A DNA stretch of 64,000 nt from Lutimonas saemankumensis (lineage in GTDB: Bacteria > Bacteroidota > Bacteroidia > Flavobacteriales > Flavobacteriaceae): positions 452,109 to 516,108 of the forward strand of contig NZ_JAIUZR010000005.1 of NCBI RefSeq assembly GCF_020171465.1, read 5' to 3'. Positions 18,760-27,562 of this stretch are shown in pieces. The notes under the pieces were generated by a model, which saw nothing but the letters and a program-made list of their open reading frames with translations, had not been told where the DNA came from and made no database searches. Position numbers and translations under genes: made by a program. Each line of letters opens with the position of its first letter. Within the stretch, counting starts at the first letter, position 1.

Positions 18760-20304
18760 ATGTCTATGGAAAAATCCGATGCACTCTTTTTATTGGTCAA
18801 ATCCCTGACCAAATCCGAAAAAAGGCAGTTTAAGTTATATGCCGGTCGACTCGGAGGTAATTCCGAAAAGAATTTTATCGCACTTTTTTCAATTCTTGAC
18901 AAGCAGGAGGTTTTTGATGAAAAACAGATTCTCGCAAAGACCAATATAAAAAAACAACAACTTTCAAATTCAAAAGCACATCTTTACAGGCAGATTCTGG
19001 TTAGCCTCAAGCTAAATCCCATTCATAAAAATGCAAAAATGCAGGTTCGCGAACAACTGGATTTTGCAACCATATTGTTTAATAAAGGGCTACATAAGCA
19101 AAGTTTGAAAGTACTGGATAAGGCAAAGTCTATTGCCCTGGCCAATGAAGATACTACTCTGGCATTCAGTATTGTTGAGCTGGAAAAAGTTGTGGAATCC
19201 CAATATATAACCCGAAGTTTGAGCAGCCGGGCGGATGACCTTATTTCTCAGTCCAAGGATCTGGGAGAAAGGACCCTTATGCTGAGTAAATTATCTAATC
19301 TGTCGTTGCAATTGTACAGCATGTTGCTGAAAAAAGGTTATGTGAGTAATGATAAGGACTTTGAAGAGGTGAAAACATTCTTTAAAAAATCTCTTCCGGA
19401 ATACGATATTAAGAAGCTTGGACTTATTGAAAAATTGTATTTATACAAAGCCTATTTGTGGTATAGTTTTATAGTGCAGGATTTTGTTGCGGGATATCGT
19501 TATGCCCAGAAATGGGTAGATCTTTTTTACTACAATCCGGAAATGAAAAGAACGAATCCGGTTTTTTATCTGAAAGGGATTAATTATTTACTGGAATCCC
19601 TGTTTTTGATTCAGCATCTGACAAAATTTAGATCTACACTTAATTTTTTTGAAGATGAGCTCAATCATCAGAATTTTCTGATCAATGAAAATACAGAATC
19701 ACTTGCCTTTTTATACCTCTATCTCAATAAGATTAACCTCTATTTTTTAGAAGGTAATTTTAATCTTGGGTTAGATCTTATTCCGGAGGTTTTAGAAGAA
19801 ATTGAGAGTCGTCGATTAAAAATTGATGATCATCACGTCATGGTTTTTTATTACAAATTCGCAAGTTTGTATTTTGGTGCCTCAAAATATGATCAATGTA
19901 TATTCTATCTCGATAAGATCATAAAAAACAGGCAGCTGGGCATGAGGGAAGATCTTTTATGCTTTACCAGAATATTGAATCTTGTGGCGCATTACGAGGC
20001 CGGAATGGATCAAAATCTGGAAGCCCTTATCAAATCCACGTATAAGTTCCTGATCAAAATGAATGAATTGCATTTGGTCCAGCAAAGAATAATTAGCTTC
20101 CTTCGAAATTTGAGCAATATCTATCCACATGAACTGAAGAATGCGTTCGTGGAACTACATAAAGAGCTGAAAGTATTTGAGAATCACCCTTATGAGAAAA
20201 GATCCTTTATGTATTTGGATATTATTTCCTGGCTGGAAAGTAAAATTGAGAACGTCCCTGTTGAAACCATCATAAAGCAGAAATCAAAATATAAGTATAA
20301 ATAA
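18760..20304 (+). CDS. Conserved hypothetical protein, TPR-like helical repeats
   Basis: I do not recognise a named family. The 514 residues have no signal peptide and no membrane segment; they look all-helical, with repeated pairs of amphipathic helices of about 35-40 residues, for example around 95-130 (LDFATILFNKGLHKQSLKVLDKA), 230-260 and 375-400, as in TPR-type solenoids. Residues 1-75 (SLTKSEKRQFKLYAGR, then QLSNSKAHLYRQIL) are basic and could form a separate N-terminal helical domain. It is divergent from leuA (149 bases between starts) and lies just upstream of the ilv leader. A cytoplasmic protein-binding scaffold is an inference only. Confidence 0.65.
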   Translation: MSMEKSDALFLLVKSLTKSEKRQFKLYAGRLGGNSEKNFIALFSILDKQEVFDEKQILAKTNIKKQQLSNSKAHLYRQILVSLKLNPIHKNAKMQVREQLDFATILFNKGLHKQSLKVLDKAKSIALANEDTTLAFSIVELEKVVESQYITRSLSSRADDLISQSKDLGERTLMLSKLSNLSLQLYSMLLKKGYVSNDKDFEEVKTFFKKSLPEYDIKKLGLIEKLYLYKAYLWYSFIVQDFVAGYRYAQKWVDLFYYNPEMKRTNPVFYLKGINYLLESLFLIQHLTKFRSTLNFFEDELNHQNFLINENTESLAFLYLYLNKINLYFLEGNFNLGLDLIPEVLEEIESRRLKIDDHHVMVFYYKFASLYFGASKYDQCIFYLDKIIKNRQLGMREDLLCFTRILNLVAHYEAGMDQNLEALIKSTYKFLIKMNELHLVQQRIISFLRNLSNIYPHELKNAFVELHKELKVFENHPYEKRSFMYLDIISWLESKIENVPVETIIKQKSKYKYK

Positions 20305-20339
20305 GCCTTAGGAAATAGGAAAATCGGAATAATATTTTA

Positions 20340-20347
20340 TAGATTTG
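20340..20347 (+). promoter_or_regulatory. -7 promoter element of the ilv operon
   Basis: TAGATTTG fits TAnnTTTG and lies 14 bases before the leader peptide ATG at 20362, placing the transcript start about 8-10 bases upstream of it. No clear -33 TTTG is seen near 20315. The position is what an attenuation leader needs. Confidence 0.5.
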
Positions 20348-20361
20348 TCTGAGTATTTTCA

Positions 20362-20421
20362 ATGAAACAATTTAATTTACATATCGTAGCAGTCATTATT
20401 ATTGGATCCCCGGGGGTTTAA
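20362..20421 (+). CDS. ilv operon leader peptide (attenuation sensor)
   Basis: ATG at 20362 opens a 19-codon frame, MKQFNLHIVAVIIIGSPGV, ending with TAA at 20419-20421. Four Ile, three Val and one Leu make eight of nineteen residues, with Val-Ala-Val-Ile-Ile-Ile clustered at 20386-20403, and the next genes are the Ile/Val biosynthesis operon. This is the composition of ilv leader peptides in ribosome-mediated attenuation. The stop codon lies inside the left arm of the antiterminator helix. No Shine-Dalgarno site is visible, which is usual in the phylum. Codon choice is ATC, ATT, GTA, GTC and GTT. Confidence 0.8.
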   Translation: MKQFNLHIVAVIIIGSPGV

Positions 20422-20477
20422 TAGGAAGTGAATGTTATGAATAATTCTGAGAACCTTCCTGTTGGAAGGTTTTTTTT
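20419..20477 (+). promoter_or_regulatory. Attenuator: mutually exclusive terminator and antiterminator upstream of ilvD
   Basis: Terminator: AACCTTCC (20452-20459) pairs perfectly with GGAAGGTT (20464-20471) around TGTT, followed by T up to 20477. Antiterminator: TAATAGGAAG (20419-20428) can pair over ten positions, including two G-U pairs, with CTTCCTGTTG (20455-20464), which consumes the terminator's left arm and loop. A ribosome stalled at the Ile/Val codons (20386-20403) leaves 20419-20428 free and allows antitermination. A ribosome that reaches the stop codon covers it and the terminator forms. The pairing is read from sequence; the mechanism is inferred by analogy with enterobacterial ilv leaders. 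Confidence 0.8.
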
Positions 20478-20675
20478 ATGTTAAACCTTGTAAATTAGAG
20501 TAGGTAAAATACTGATAATCAAATATTAAAGCAATATCAGGTAGTATTGGATATTGTAATATGGCAAATAGCAATCTGACAATCGGTTAAAGCCTCAGTA
20601 TTTTTGAGGATTATTTAATGAATAGAAGAATTCGATAAAAGAATATCAAAAACATAAAAATCAGCATTCTCTTTG
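20478..20675 (+). other. Long leader between ilv attenuator and ilvD
   Basis: About 200 AT-rich bases without a convincing open frame. It contains two weak hairpins, CAATATC (20532-20538) with GATATTG (20550-20556), and CCTCA with TGAGG around 20593-20610. Neither has a T-tract. I cannot assign a function; a second promoter or simply a long untranslated leader are both possible. Confidence 0.4.
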
Positions 20676-22361
20676 ATGAAGCAATTAAATAAATACAGTC
20701 GACGACTTACCCAGGATGCCACTCAGCCGGCAGCCCAGGCCATGTTATATGCCGTGGGTCTGAACGAGGAAGACATGAAGAAACCGCAAGTGGGAATTGC
20801 CAGTACAGGCTATGACGGTAATCCCTGCAATATGCATTTAAATCAAATTGCCGCCGGGATTAAGGAAGAGGTAAACAAAAAGGATCAGGTAGGTCTTGTT
20901 TTCAATACAATCGGGGTGAGTGACGGTATTTCAATGGGGACAAGTGGAATGAATTATTCACTTCCATCCCGGGATATTATTGCAGATTCGATAGAAGTTG
21001 TGATGAATGCTCAAAGTTATGATGCCCTCGTTTCCGTTGTTGGTTGTGATAAGAACATGCCCGGTGCGATTATGGCCATGCTGAGGTTGAACCGTCCGGC
21101 TATGATGGTATATGGCGGAACAATAGCTTCTGGAAGTTACAAAGGGAGAAAGTTGAACATTGTGTCGGCTTTCGAAGCTTTAGGGCAGAAGATCTCAGGA
21201 GAGATTTCTGAAGAAGAGTATAAGGAAATAATTAAGAGAGCAATTCCGGGGGCAGGTGCCTGCGGAGGTATGTACACGGCAAACACGATGGCGTCCTCCA
21301 TAGAGGCTCTTGGGTTCGCCTTACCTTACAATTCTTCGATACCGGCAGAGAATCCTCATAAAAACGACGAAAGTGAAAGAATAGCAGCTGCGATAAGGAA
21401 CCTTCTTGAACTTGACTTAAAACCTCTGGATATCATCACCAAAAAATCTTTGGAGAACGCAGTTGCACTCGTCAATGCGCTTGGTGGTTCAACGAACGCC
21501 GTTTTACATTACCTGGCTATTGCACACGCGGCAGGGATTGATTTTACTTTGGAGGATTTTCAAAGAGTAAGTGACCGAACCCCTTTAATAGCTGACCTTA
21601 AACCAAGTGGAGAATACCTGATGGAAGACGTTCACGGCGTTGGAGGAACACCGGCTGTCATGAAATATTTACTGGATAAAGGGTTTTTACACGGAGATTG
21701 TATGACCGTAACAGGGAAAACCCTGGCGGAGAATCTCGAAGGCGTTGCACCCTTAAAATTTGAAGAGGATCAGCAGGTTATTTATCCAACAGATAAAGCC
21801 CTGAAATCCTCCGGAAACCTGCAGATACTTTTTGGGAATCTTGCTTCAGAGGGAGCAGTTGCAAAAATAAGTGGTAAGGAAGGGAATCTTTTTAGAGGGA
21901 AAGCTGTTGTATTTGATGGTGAACAGCAGGCCAATGATGGAATAGGGGCCGGGAAGGTTTCAAAAGGGGATGTGGTTGTAATAAGATATGTTGGGCCTCG
22001 AGGTGGTCCGGGAATGCCGGAAATGTTGAAACCAACCTCAATGATTATGGGGGCCGGCCTGGGAAAAACGGTTGCCTTGATTACAGACGGAAGATTTTCT
22101 GGTGGAACTCATGGATTTGTCGTAGGGCACATAACACCGGAGGCTCAATCCGGGGGGCTTATTGGATTGGTTAAAGACGGGGACATGATCACCATAGATG
22201 CTGAAAAAAATACGATTAATGTGGATCTGAGTCCATCGGAAATTGAAGCAAGAAAAGCCTCATGGAAGGCGCCAGAGCCAAAACATAAAAAGGGAATACT
22301 TTATAAATATGCAAAAATGGTCTCCTCTGCTTCAGAAGGATGCGTGACAGATAAGTTCTAA
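20676..22361 (+). CDS. ilvD: Dihydroxy-acid dehydratase
   Basis: Iron-sulfur dehydratase producing the 2-oxo acids of Ile and Val (also feeding Leu). Cluster cysteines are visible: Cys 51 (NPCNMH), Cys 124 (VGCDKNMPG) and Cys 196 ([12 protein letters not shown]). GGSTNAVLH and [14 protein letters not shown] are family signatures. The 561 residues are typical. I chose ATG 20676 over the TTG one codon before it. First structural gene after the attenuator; ilvB follows by 25 bases. Confidence 0.96.
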   Translation: MKQLNKYSRRLTQDATQPAAQAMLYAVGLNEEDMKKPQVGIASTGYDGNPCNMHLNQIAAGIKEEVNKKDQVGLVFNTIGVSDGISMGTSGMNYSLPSRDIIADSIEVVMNAQSYDALVSVVGCDKNMPGAIMAMLRLNRPAMMVYGGTIASGSYKGRKLNIVSAFEALGQKISGEISEEEYKEIIKRAIPGAGACGGMYTANTMASSIEALGFALPYNSSIPAENPHKNDESERIAAAIRNLLELDLKPLDIITKKSLENAVALVNALGGSTNAVLHYLAIAHAAGIDFTLEDFQRVSDRTPLIADLKPSGEYLMEDVHGVGGTPAVMKYLLDKGFLHGDCMTVTGKTLAENLEGVAPLKFEEDQQVIYPTDKALKSSGNLQILFGNLASEGAVAKISGKEGNLFRGKAVVFDGEQQANDGIGAGKVSKGDVVVIRYVGPRGGPGMPEMLKPTSMIMGAGLGKTVALITDGRFSGGTHGFVVGHITPEAQSGGLIGLVKDGDMITIDAEKNTINVDLSPSEIEARKASWKAPEPKHKKGILYKYAKMVSSASEGCVTDKF

Positions 22362-22386
22362 TAGATACCTAAACTAAATTGTTATT

Positions 22387-24120
22387 ATGGATACAATAAC
22401 AAAAACATCGGAAAAAGTGACAGATAAAAAAAGTGTAAAAATTACGGGTGCGGAAGCTGTTGTCAAGTCCCTGCTTGAAGAAGGAGTAAGCTTGATTTAC
22501 GGATATCCGGGTGGTGCTATAATGCCGGTATATGACGAGTTCTTTAAATACGAAAAACAACTTCATCATGTGCTCACAAGACATGAACAGGGAGCGGTTC
22601 ACGCTGCTCAGGGATATGCAAGAGTTTCTGACAAGGTAGGGGTGGCAATTGCTACTTCAGGACCAGGAGCTACGAACCTTGTTACCGGAATTGCCGATGC
22701 CCAGATAGATTCAACACCATTGGTTTGTATCACGGGTCAGGTTGGATCGCATCTTTTAGGAAGTGACGCTTTTCAGGAAACGGATATTATCAGTATTTCA
22801 ACCCCGGTGACAAAATGGAATTACCAGATCACAAGGGCCGAAGAAATTCCTGAAGTGATGGCAAAAGCTTTTTATATAGCCAAATCAGGTCGTCCGGGGC
22901 CGGTGTTGATCGATATCACAAAAGACGCCCAGTTTGGTGAACTGGAGTTTGAATACCATAAATGCGAAAAAGTACGAAGTTATAAACCTGTTCCGGAAAT
23001 GGAACCGGATAAAATAGAAAAAGCAGCTGCCTTGATCAACCAGGCTAAAAAACCTTTTATTGTCTGGGGCCAGGGACTGACTTTAGGAAAGGCCGAAAAA
23101 GAATTTCAGGACTTTATTGAAAAGGCCGGAATTCCGTCTGCCTCGACCTTACTTGGTTTATCCGCCTTGCCTTCCGATCATGAGTTGCATGTTGGGATGG
23201 TGGGTATGCATGGAAACTATGCACCAAATAAACTGACTAATGAGTGCGATGTTCTTATTGCTGTTGGAATGAGGTTCGATGACAGGGTAACCGGAAATCT
23301 TGCGACCTATGCAAAACAGGCAAAGATCGTGCATTTCGAAATTGATCCTGCAGAGGTTGACAAAAATGTAAAAACTGACGTTGCTGTATTAGGGAATGTG
23401 AAAGATACACTTGCCGCAATTTTGCCTTTAATTGAGAAAAAACAGCACAAAGAATGGATGCAGAAGTTTACGGACCTGTATGATATTGAATATAAACAGG
23501 TAATTGACGGGCAGATCAATGTGTCAGGTGATGGGCTTACCATGGCCGAAACCATGATAGCTCTTAATAAGGAAACGAATGGAGACGCTGTAATCGTATC
23601 TGACGTGGGACAGCACCAGATGGTGGCCAGCAGGTATAGCAAATTTAACCAGGGGAGAAGTAAAGTGACCTCAGGTGGGCTGGGAACCATGGGCTTTGCC
23701 CTGCCGGCTGCAATTGGGGCAAAAATGGGAGCTCCGGAAAGAGAAGTAGTTGCCATCATTGGAGATGGAGGTTTCCAAATGAATATTCAAGAGTTAGGAA
23801 CCATTTTACAAACCCGGGTTCCTGTAAAAATCATTGTTTTAAATAATCAGTTCCTGGGAATGGTTCGTCAGTGGCAGGAATTGTTCTTTGATGGCAGATA
23901 CGCCTCAACCGAAATGGTCAATCCCGATTTTGTAAAAATATCCGAAGGATATGGAATTAAGTCAAGAAGGGTCACGGAACGAGAAGAACTGACTGAGGCC
24001 ATCTCGGAGATGATTGCCTCAAAAGAATCCTATTTCCTGGAAGTTGTGGTTGAAATGGAGGAAAATGTATTTCCTATGATCCCAACCGGTTCAAGCGTAT
24101 CTGATATCCGATTAAAATAA
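22387..24120 (+). CDS. ilvB: Acetolactate synthase large subunit, biosynthetic
   Basis: TPP- and FAD-dependent condensation of pyruvate with pyruvate or 2-oxobutyrate. YGYPGGAIMPVYD and RHEQGAVHAAQGYAR (catalytic Glu region) open the protein. The TPP motif GDGGFQMNIQELGT runs to LNNQFLGMVRQWQELFFDGRY, which includes the conserved substrate Trp region. The length of 577 residues and the regulatory subunit gene 5 bases downstream mark it as the anabolic enzyme, not the catabolic AlsS. Confidence 0.96.
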   Translation: MDTITKTSEKVTDKKSVKITGAEAVVKSLLEEGVSLIYGYPGGAIMPVYDEFFKYEKQLHHVLTRHEQGAVHAAQGYARVSDKVGVAIATSGPGATNLVTGIADAQIDSTPLVCITGQVGSHLLGSDAFQETDIISISTPVTKWNYQITRAEEIPEVMAKAFYIAKSGRPGPVLIDITKDAQFGELEFEYHKCEKVRSYKPVPEMEPDKIEKAAALINQAKKPFIVWGQGLTLGKAEKEFQDFIEKAGIPSASTLLGLSALPSDHELHVGMVGMHGNYAPNKLTNECDVLIAVGMRFDDRVTGNLATYAKQAKIVHFEIDPAEVDKNVKTDVAVLGNVKDTLAAILPLIEKKQHKEWMQKFTDLYDIEYKQVIDGQINVSGDGLTMAETMIALNKETNGDAVIVSDVGQHQMVASRYSKFNQGRSKVTSGGLGTMGFALPAAIGAKMGAPEREVVAIIGDGGFQMNIQELGTILQTRVPVKIIVLNNQFLGMVRQWQELFFDGRYASTEMVNPDFVKISEGYGIKSRRVTEREELTEAISEMIASKESYFLEVVVEMEENVFPMIPTGSSVSDIRLK

Positions 24121-24125
24121 AAGAA

Positions 24126-24650
24126 ATGAAAATAAAAAAATATACCGTATCCGTTTATTCCGAAAATAATCTCGGATTATTGAACAAGATCGCCACGATC
24201 TTCTTAAAGCGACATATCAATATAGATAGTCTTACCGTATCGAGTTCAGAAATTGAGCATGTTTCAAGATTTATCATTGTGGTTGAGGTGACCGAGGATC
24301 AGGTTAAAAAGATCATTGGCCAGATAGAGAAGCAGGTAGAAGTGATCAAAGCCTACTATCATACCAATGAAGAGTGTATCTTTCTCCAATCGGCTTTATT
24401 TAAGATCAAATCGAGTTTGCTTTTTGAAGAAAGGCAGATACAAAATATTATAAAGAACAGCAATGCACAGATTGTTACGGTTTCACCTGAATTTTTTGTT
24501 ATTGAGAAATCAGGAAGACGTGAGGAAATTGACGGTCTGTACAATGAACTGGCAGAATACGGAATCATGCAGTTTGTCAGATCAGGAAGGATTTCTGTTA
24601 CCAAAGACGAAATGAAAATATCAGAACTATTAAAAAAACAATTAAACTAA
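24126..24650 (+). CDS. ilvN: Acetolactate synthase small (regulatory) subunit
   Basis: Regulatory subunit that activates the large subunit and confers valine feedback. An N-terminal ACT domain (residues about 3-75: YTVSVYSENNLGLLNKIATIFLKRHINIDSL) is followed by a C-terminal ALS_ss domain. The 174 residues match the IlvH/IlvN length. It begins 5 bases after ilvB, so translation is probably coupled. Confidence 0.95.
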   Translation: MKIKKYTVSVYSENNLGLLNKIATIFLKRHINIDSLTVSSSEIEHVSRFIIVVEVTEDQVKKIIGQIEKQVEVIKAYYHTNEECIFLQSALFKIKSSLLFEERQIQNIIKNSNAQIVTVSPEFFVIEKSGRREEIDGLYNELAEYGIMQFVRSGRISVTKDEMKISELLKKQLN

Positions 24651-24666
24651 AAATAACTAAAAGCTA

Positions 24667-26142
24667 ATGGCAAATTATTTTAACACACTTTCACTGCGGG
24701 AACAACTTGCTCAACTTGGAAAGTGCAGATTTATGGATTCTGCTGAATTCACTGAAGGAGTATCCGCTTTAAAAGGAAAAAAAGTGGTCATCGTAGGATG
24801 TGGAGCACAGGGATTGAATCAGGGATTGAACATGAGAGATTCGGGGTTGGATATTTCATATGCTTTAAGAGAGGGTGCAATCAAAGAAAAGCGTCAGTCG
24901 TTCAAGAATGCTTCTGAACATGGATTTCCGGTTGGAACTTATGAAGAAATGGTTCCTTCGGCAGATTTGGTTTGTAACCTGACACCGGATAAACAGCATA
25001 CATCTGTAGTTAAAGCGGTAATGCCGTTAATGAAACAAGGTGCCACACTGGCCTATTCACATGGGTTTAATATTGTAGAAGAAGGAATGCAGGTCAGGGA
25101 AGACCTAACCGTAATAATGGTAGCTCCCAAGAGCCCTGGATCAGAGGTAAGAGAAGAGTATAAAAGAGGTTTTGGGGTCCCTACCCTTATCGCCGTTCAC
25201 AATGAAAATGATCCACAGGGAAGAGGGCTTGCAGAAGCAAAGGCCTATGCAGTTGCAACAGGTGGAGACAGAGCAGGTGTATTGGAGTCTTCATTCATAG
25301 CTGAGGTAAAATCAGATCTTATGGGCGAGCAGACAATTCTTTGTGGAGTGCTTCAAACCGGTTCTATTTTGTGTTTTGACAAAATGATCGAAAAAGGAAT
25401 TGATGAGGGATATGCTTCAAAGTTGATCCAATATGGTTGGGAGACGATTACAGAAGCGTTAAAGCATGGTGGAATAACCAATATGATGGACCGCCTGTCA
25501 AACCCGGCCAAGATCAAGGCTTATGCTTTATCGGAAGAATTAAAAGATATCATGAGACCACTGTTCAATAAACATATGGATGATATCATGTCGGGTCATT
25601 TCTCTAAAACGATGATGGAGGACTGGGCTAATGATGATAAAAATCTGTTATCATGGAGAGCTGCAACAGGAGAGACGGCTTTTGAAAAAACTCCTGCGGG
25701 TGATGTTGAAATTTCTGAACAGGAATATTTTGATAATGGGGTGCTTATGGTAGCCTTTGTAAGAGCAGGAGTAGAATTGGCTTTTGAAACGATGACTGAT
25801 GCCGGAATTATAGATGAATCAGCCTATTATGAATCGCTTCATGAAACTCCTTTGATTGCCAATACGATTGCCCGTAAGAAATTATATGAAATGAATGCGA
25901 CGATTTCAGATACAGCCGAATATGGATGTTACCTGTTCGATCATGCCTGTAAACCCTTGCTGACTGATTTTATGAAAGGTATTGATACTGATGTAATCGG
26001 AACATCTTATGGTGAAGGTAAAGGTAATGGTGTTGATAACCAGGAATTAATAGCAATAAATGAGTCGCTAAGGTACCACCCTGTTGAAATTATTGGATCT
26101 GAATTAAGAGAATCAATGACGGCAATGATCAAGATTGTTTAA
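24667..26142 (+). CDS. ilvC: Ketol-acid reductoisomerase, class II
   Basis: NADPH-dependent isomerisation and reduction of acetolactate and acetohydroxybutyrate. The nucleotide fold [20 protein letters not shown] is followed by [14 protein letters not shown], whose Arg, Lys and Ser pattern fits NADPH. The sequence is close to the E. coli enzyme across its length ([32 protein letters not shown]). At 491 residues it is the long class II form with duplicated C-terminal knot domain, not the 330-residue class I form. It is followed by a hairpin before ilvA. Confidence 0.96.
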   Translation: MANYFNTLSLREQLAQLGKCRFMDSAEFTEGVSALKGKKVVIVGCGAQGLNQGLNMRDSGLDISYALREGAIKEKRQSFKNASEHGFPVGTYEEMVPSADLVCNLTPDKQHTSVVKAVMPLMKQGATLAYSHGFNIVEEGMQVREDLTVIMVAPKSPGSEVREEYKRGFGVPTLIAVHNENDPQGRGLAEAKAYAVATGGDRAGVLESSFIAEVKSDLMGEQTILCGVLQTGSILCFDKMIEKGIDEGYASKLIQYGWETITEALKHGGITNMMDRLSNPAKIKAYALSEELKDIMRPLFNKHMDDIMSGHFSKTMMEDWANDDKNLLSWRAATGETAFEKTPAGDVEISEQEYFDNGVLMVAFVRAGVELAFETMTDAGIIDESAYYESLHETPLIANTIARKKLYEMNATISDTAEYGCYLFDHACKPLLTDFMKGIDTDVIGTSYGEGKGNGVDNQELIAINESLRYHPVEIIGSELRESMTAMIKIV

Positions 26143-26176
26143 ACAGGAAATCGAGAATTAAACTAGTATTCAGTTG

Positions 26177-26217
26177 ACCATCGATTTCTAACTATTGAGA
26201 TCGATGGTTTTGTTTTT
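26177..26217 (+). terminator. Terminator-like hairpin between ilvC and ilvA
   Basis: ACCATCGATTTC (26177-26188) pairs with GAGATCGATGGT (26197-26208), twelve pairs with one G-U, an eight-base loop and the tail TTTTGTTTTT. The tail ends three bases before the ilvA ATG. It should lower transcription of ilvA relative to ilvDBNC unless read through. I see no room for a separate ilvA promoter downstream of it. Confidence 0.75.
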
Positions 26218-26220
26218 AAA

Positions 26221-27474
26221 ATGGTAAAAACTTTTGTTCATATTGACGAAATAAAAGATGCAGATCACAGGATTCGTGACCTGGTAAAGCATACCCCTTT
26301 AATTCGAATGCCTAATTTTTCGGAAAAATACGAGGCAGAAATTTTTTTTAAAAGAGAAGATCTGCAACGAGTAAGGTCTTATAAAATTAGGGGAGCATTC
26401 AATAAGATTCGCTCTCTTGTTGAAGACAGACACGTGGATACCGTGGTTTGTTCAAGCGCTGGAAATCATGCCCAGGGAGTTGCACAGGTGTGTAATTTCC
26501 TTTCGATTAAAGGTATCATATTTATGCCTGTAACCACTCCTCAGCAAAAAGTTCAACAGGTACAAATGTTTGGAAGGGACCATATTGAGATCAAGCTTAT
26601 TGGGGATACTTATGATGCCTCATACCAGGTAGCGCGTGATTATTCGGAGGAAAACGGGTTTGAGTTTGTGCATCCTTTTGATGATCAAAAAATCATTGAG
26701 GGCCAGGGAACGGTTGCTCTTGAGATTTTAAAAGATTGTAAAGAACCACTGGATTATTTGTTAGTGCCGGTTGGGGGAGGAGGACTTATCTCAGGTCTGA
26801 TCAGTGTGATAAAACAGACGAGCCTTGAAACCAAAATCATTGCTGTGGAACCTGAAGGGGCTCCATCATTAAAAACTTCTCTTACTAAAGGTGTCAACAC
26901 CACCCTAAATGAAATTGAAAAATTTGTAGACGGAGCGGCGGTTAAAAGAATGGGGGATTTACCTTTTTCCATCTGTAAGGAAGGAGTGGATGAGGTCGTG
27001 ATTGTTCCTGAAGGTAAAATATGCTCCACCTTATTGCAACTTTACAATGAAAAGGCCATTGTAGTTGAACCTGCAGGGGCCTTATCTGTAGCTGCTCTTG
27101 ACCTGGTAAAGGATAAGATCAAGGGAAAGAGGGTTGCTTGTATTATCAGTGGGGGAAACAATGACATTTCCAGAATGGAGGAGATCAAGGAAAGATCCTT
27201 GCTATATGAAGGAGTAAAGCATTATTTCATAGTCATATTTCCGCAGCGTGCGGGGGCCTTAAAGGAATTTGTTGTGAATGTTTTGGGAGAAACCGATGAC
27301 ATCACCTATTTTGAATATACCAAAAAGAACAGTCGTGCCAGAAGCTCTGCAGTGGTGGGAATTGAACTTAAAAACCGTGAGGATTTTGACCCCTTGCTAA
27401 GTCGAATGAAGGAGAGAGGCTTTTATGGTGAATATTTAAATGACAGTCCTCAGTTGTTCCAATATATCATCTGA
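26221..27474 (+). CDS. ilvA: Threonine dehydratase, biosynthetic
   Basis: PLP enzyme deaminating threonine to 2-oxobutyrate, the entry to isoleucine. VRSYKIRGAFNKI carries the PLP lysine (Lys 55); SSAGNHAQGVA and VGGGGLISG are cofactor motifs. The C-terminus (about 330-417, HYFIVIFPQRAGALKEFV) is a single ACT-like regulatory domain, giving 417 residues against about 510 with two in E. coli. It is the last gene of the ilv cluster and starts right after the hairpin. Confidence 0.93.
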   Translation: MVKTFVHIDEIKDADHRIRDLVKHTPLIRMPNFSEKYEAEIFFKREDLQRVRSYKIRGAFNKIRSLVEDRHVDTVVCSSAGNHAQGVAQVCNFLSIKGIIFMPVTTPQQKVQQVQMFGRDHIEIKLIGDTYDASYQVARDYSEENGFEFVHPFDDQKIIEGQGTVALEILKDCKEPLDYLLVPVGGGGLISGLISVIKQTSLETKIIAVEPEGAPSLKTSLTKGVNTTLNEIEKFVDGAAVKRMGDLPFSICKEGVDEVVIVPEGKICSTLLQLYNEKAIVVEPAGALSVAALDLVKDKIKGKRVACIISGGNNDISRMEEIKERSLLYEGVKHYFIVIFPQRAGALKEFVVNVLGETDDITYFEYTKKNSRARSSAVVGIELKNREDFDPLLSRMKERGFYGEYLNDSPQLFQYII

Positions 27475-27562
27475 AATAATTTAAAACACCTAAACGTAAG
27501 AATCAAATAGATAAAGAATAGTTAAAATAAATTAATCCTTATAAACTCAAAAAATACTCAAA

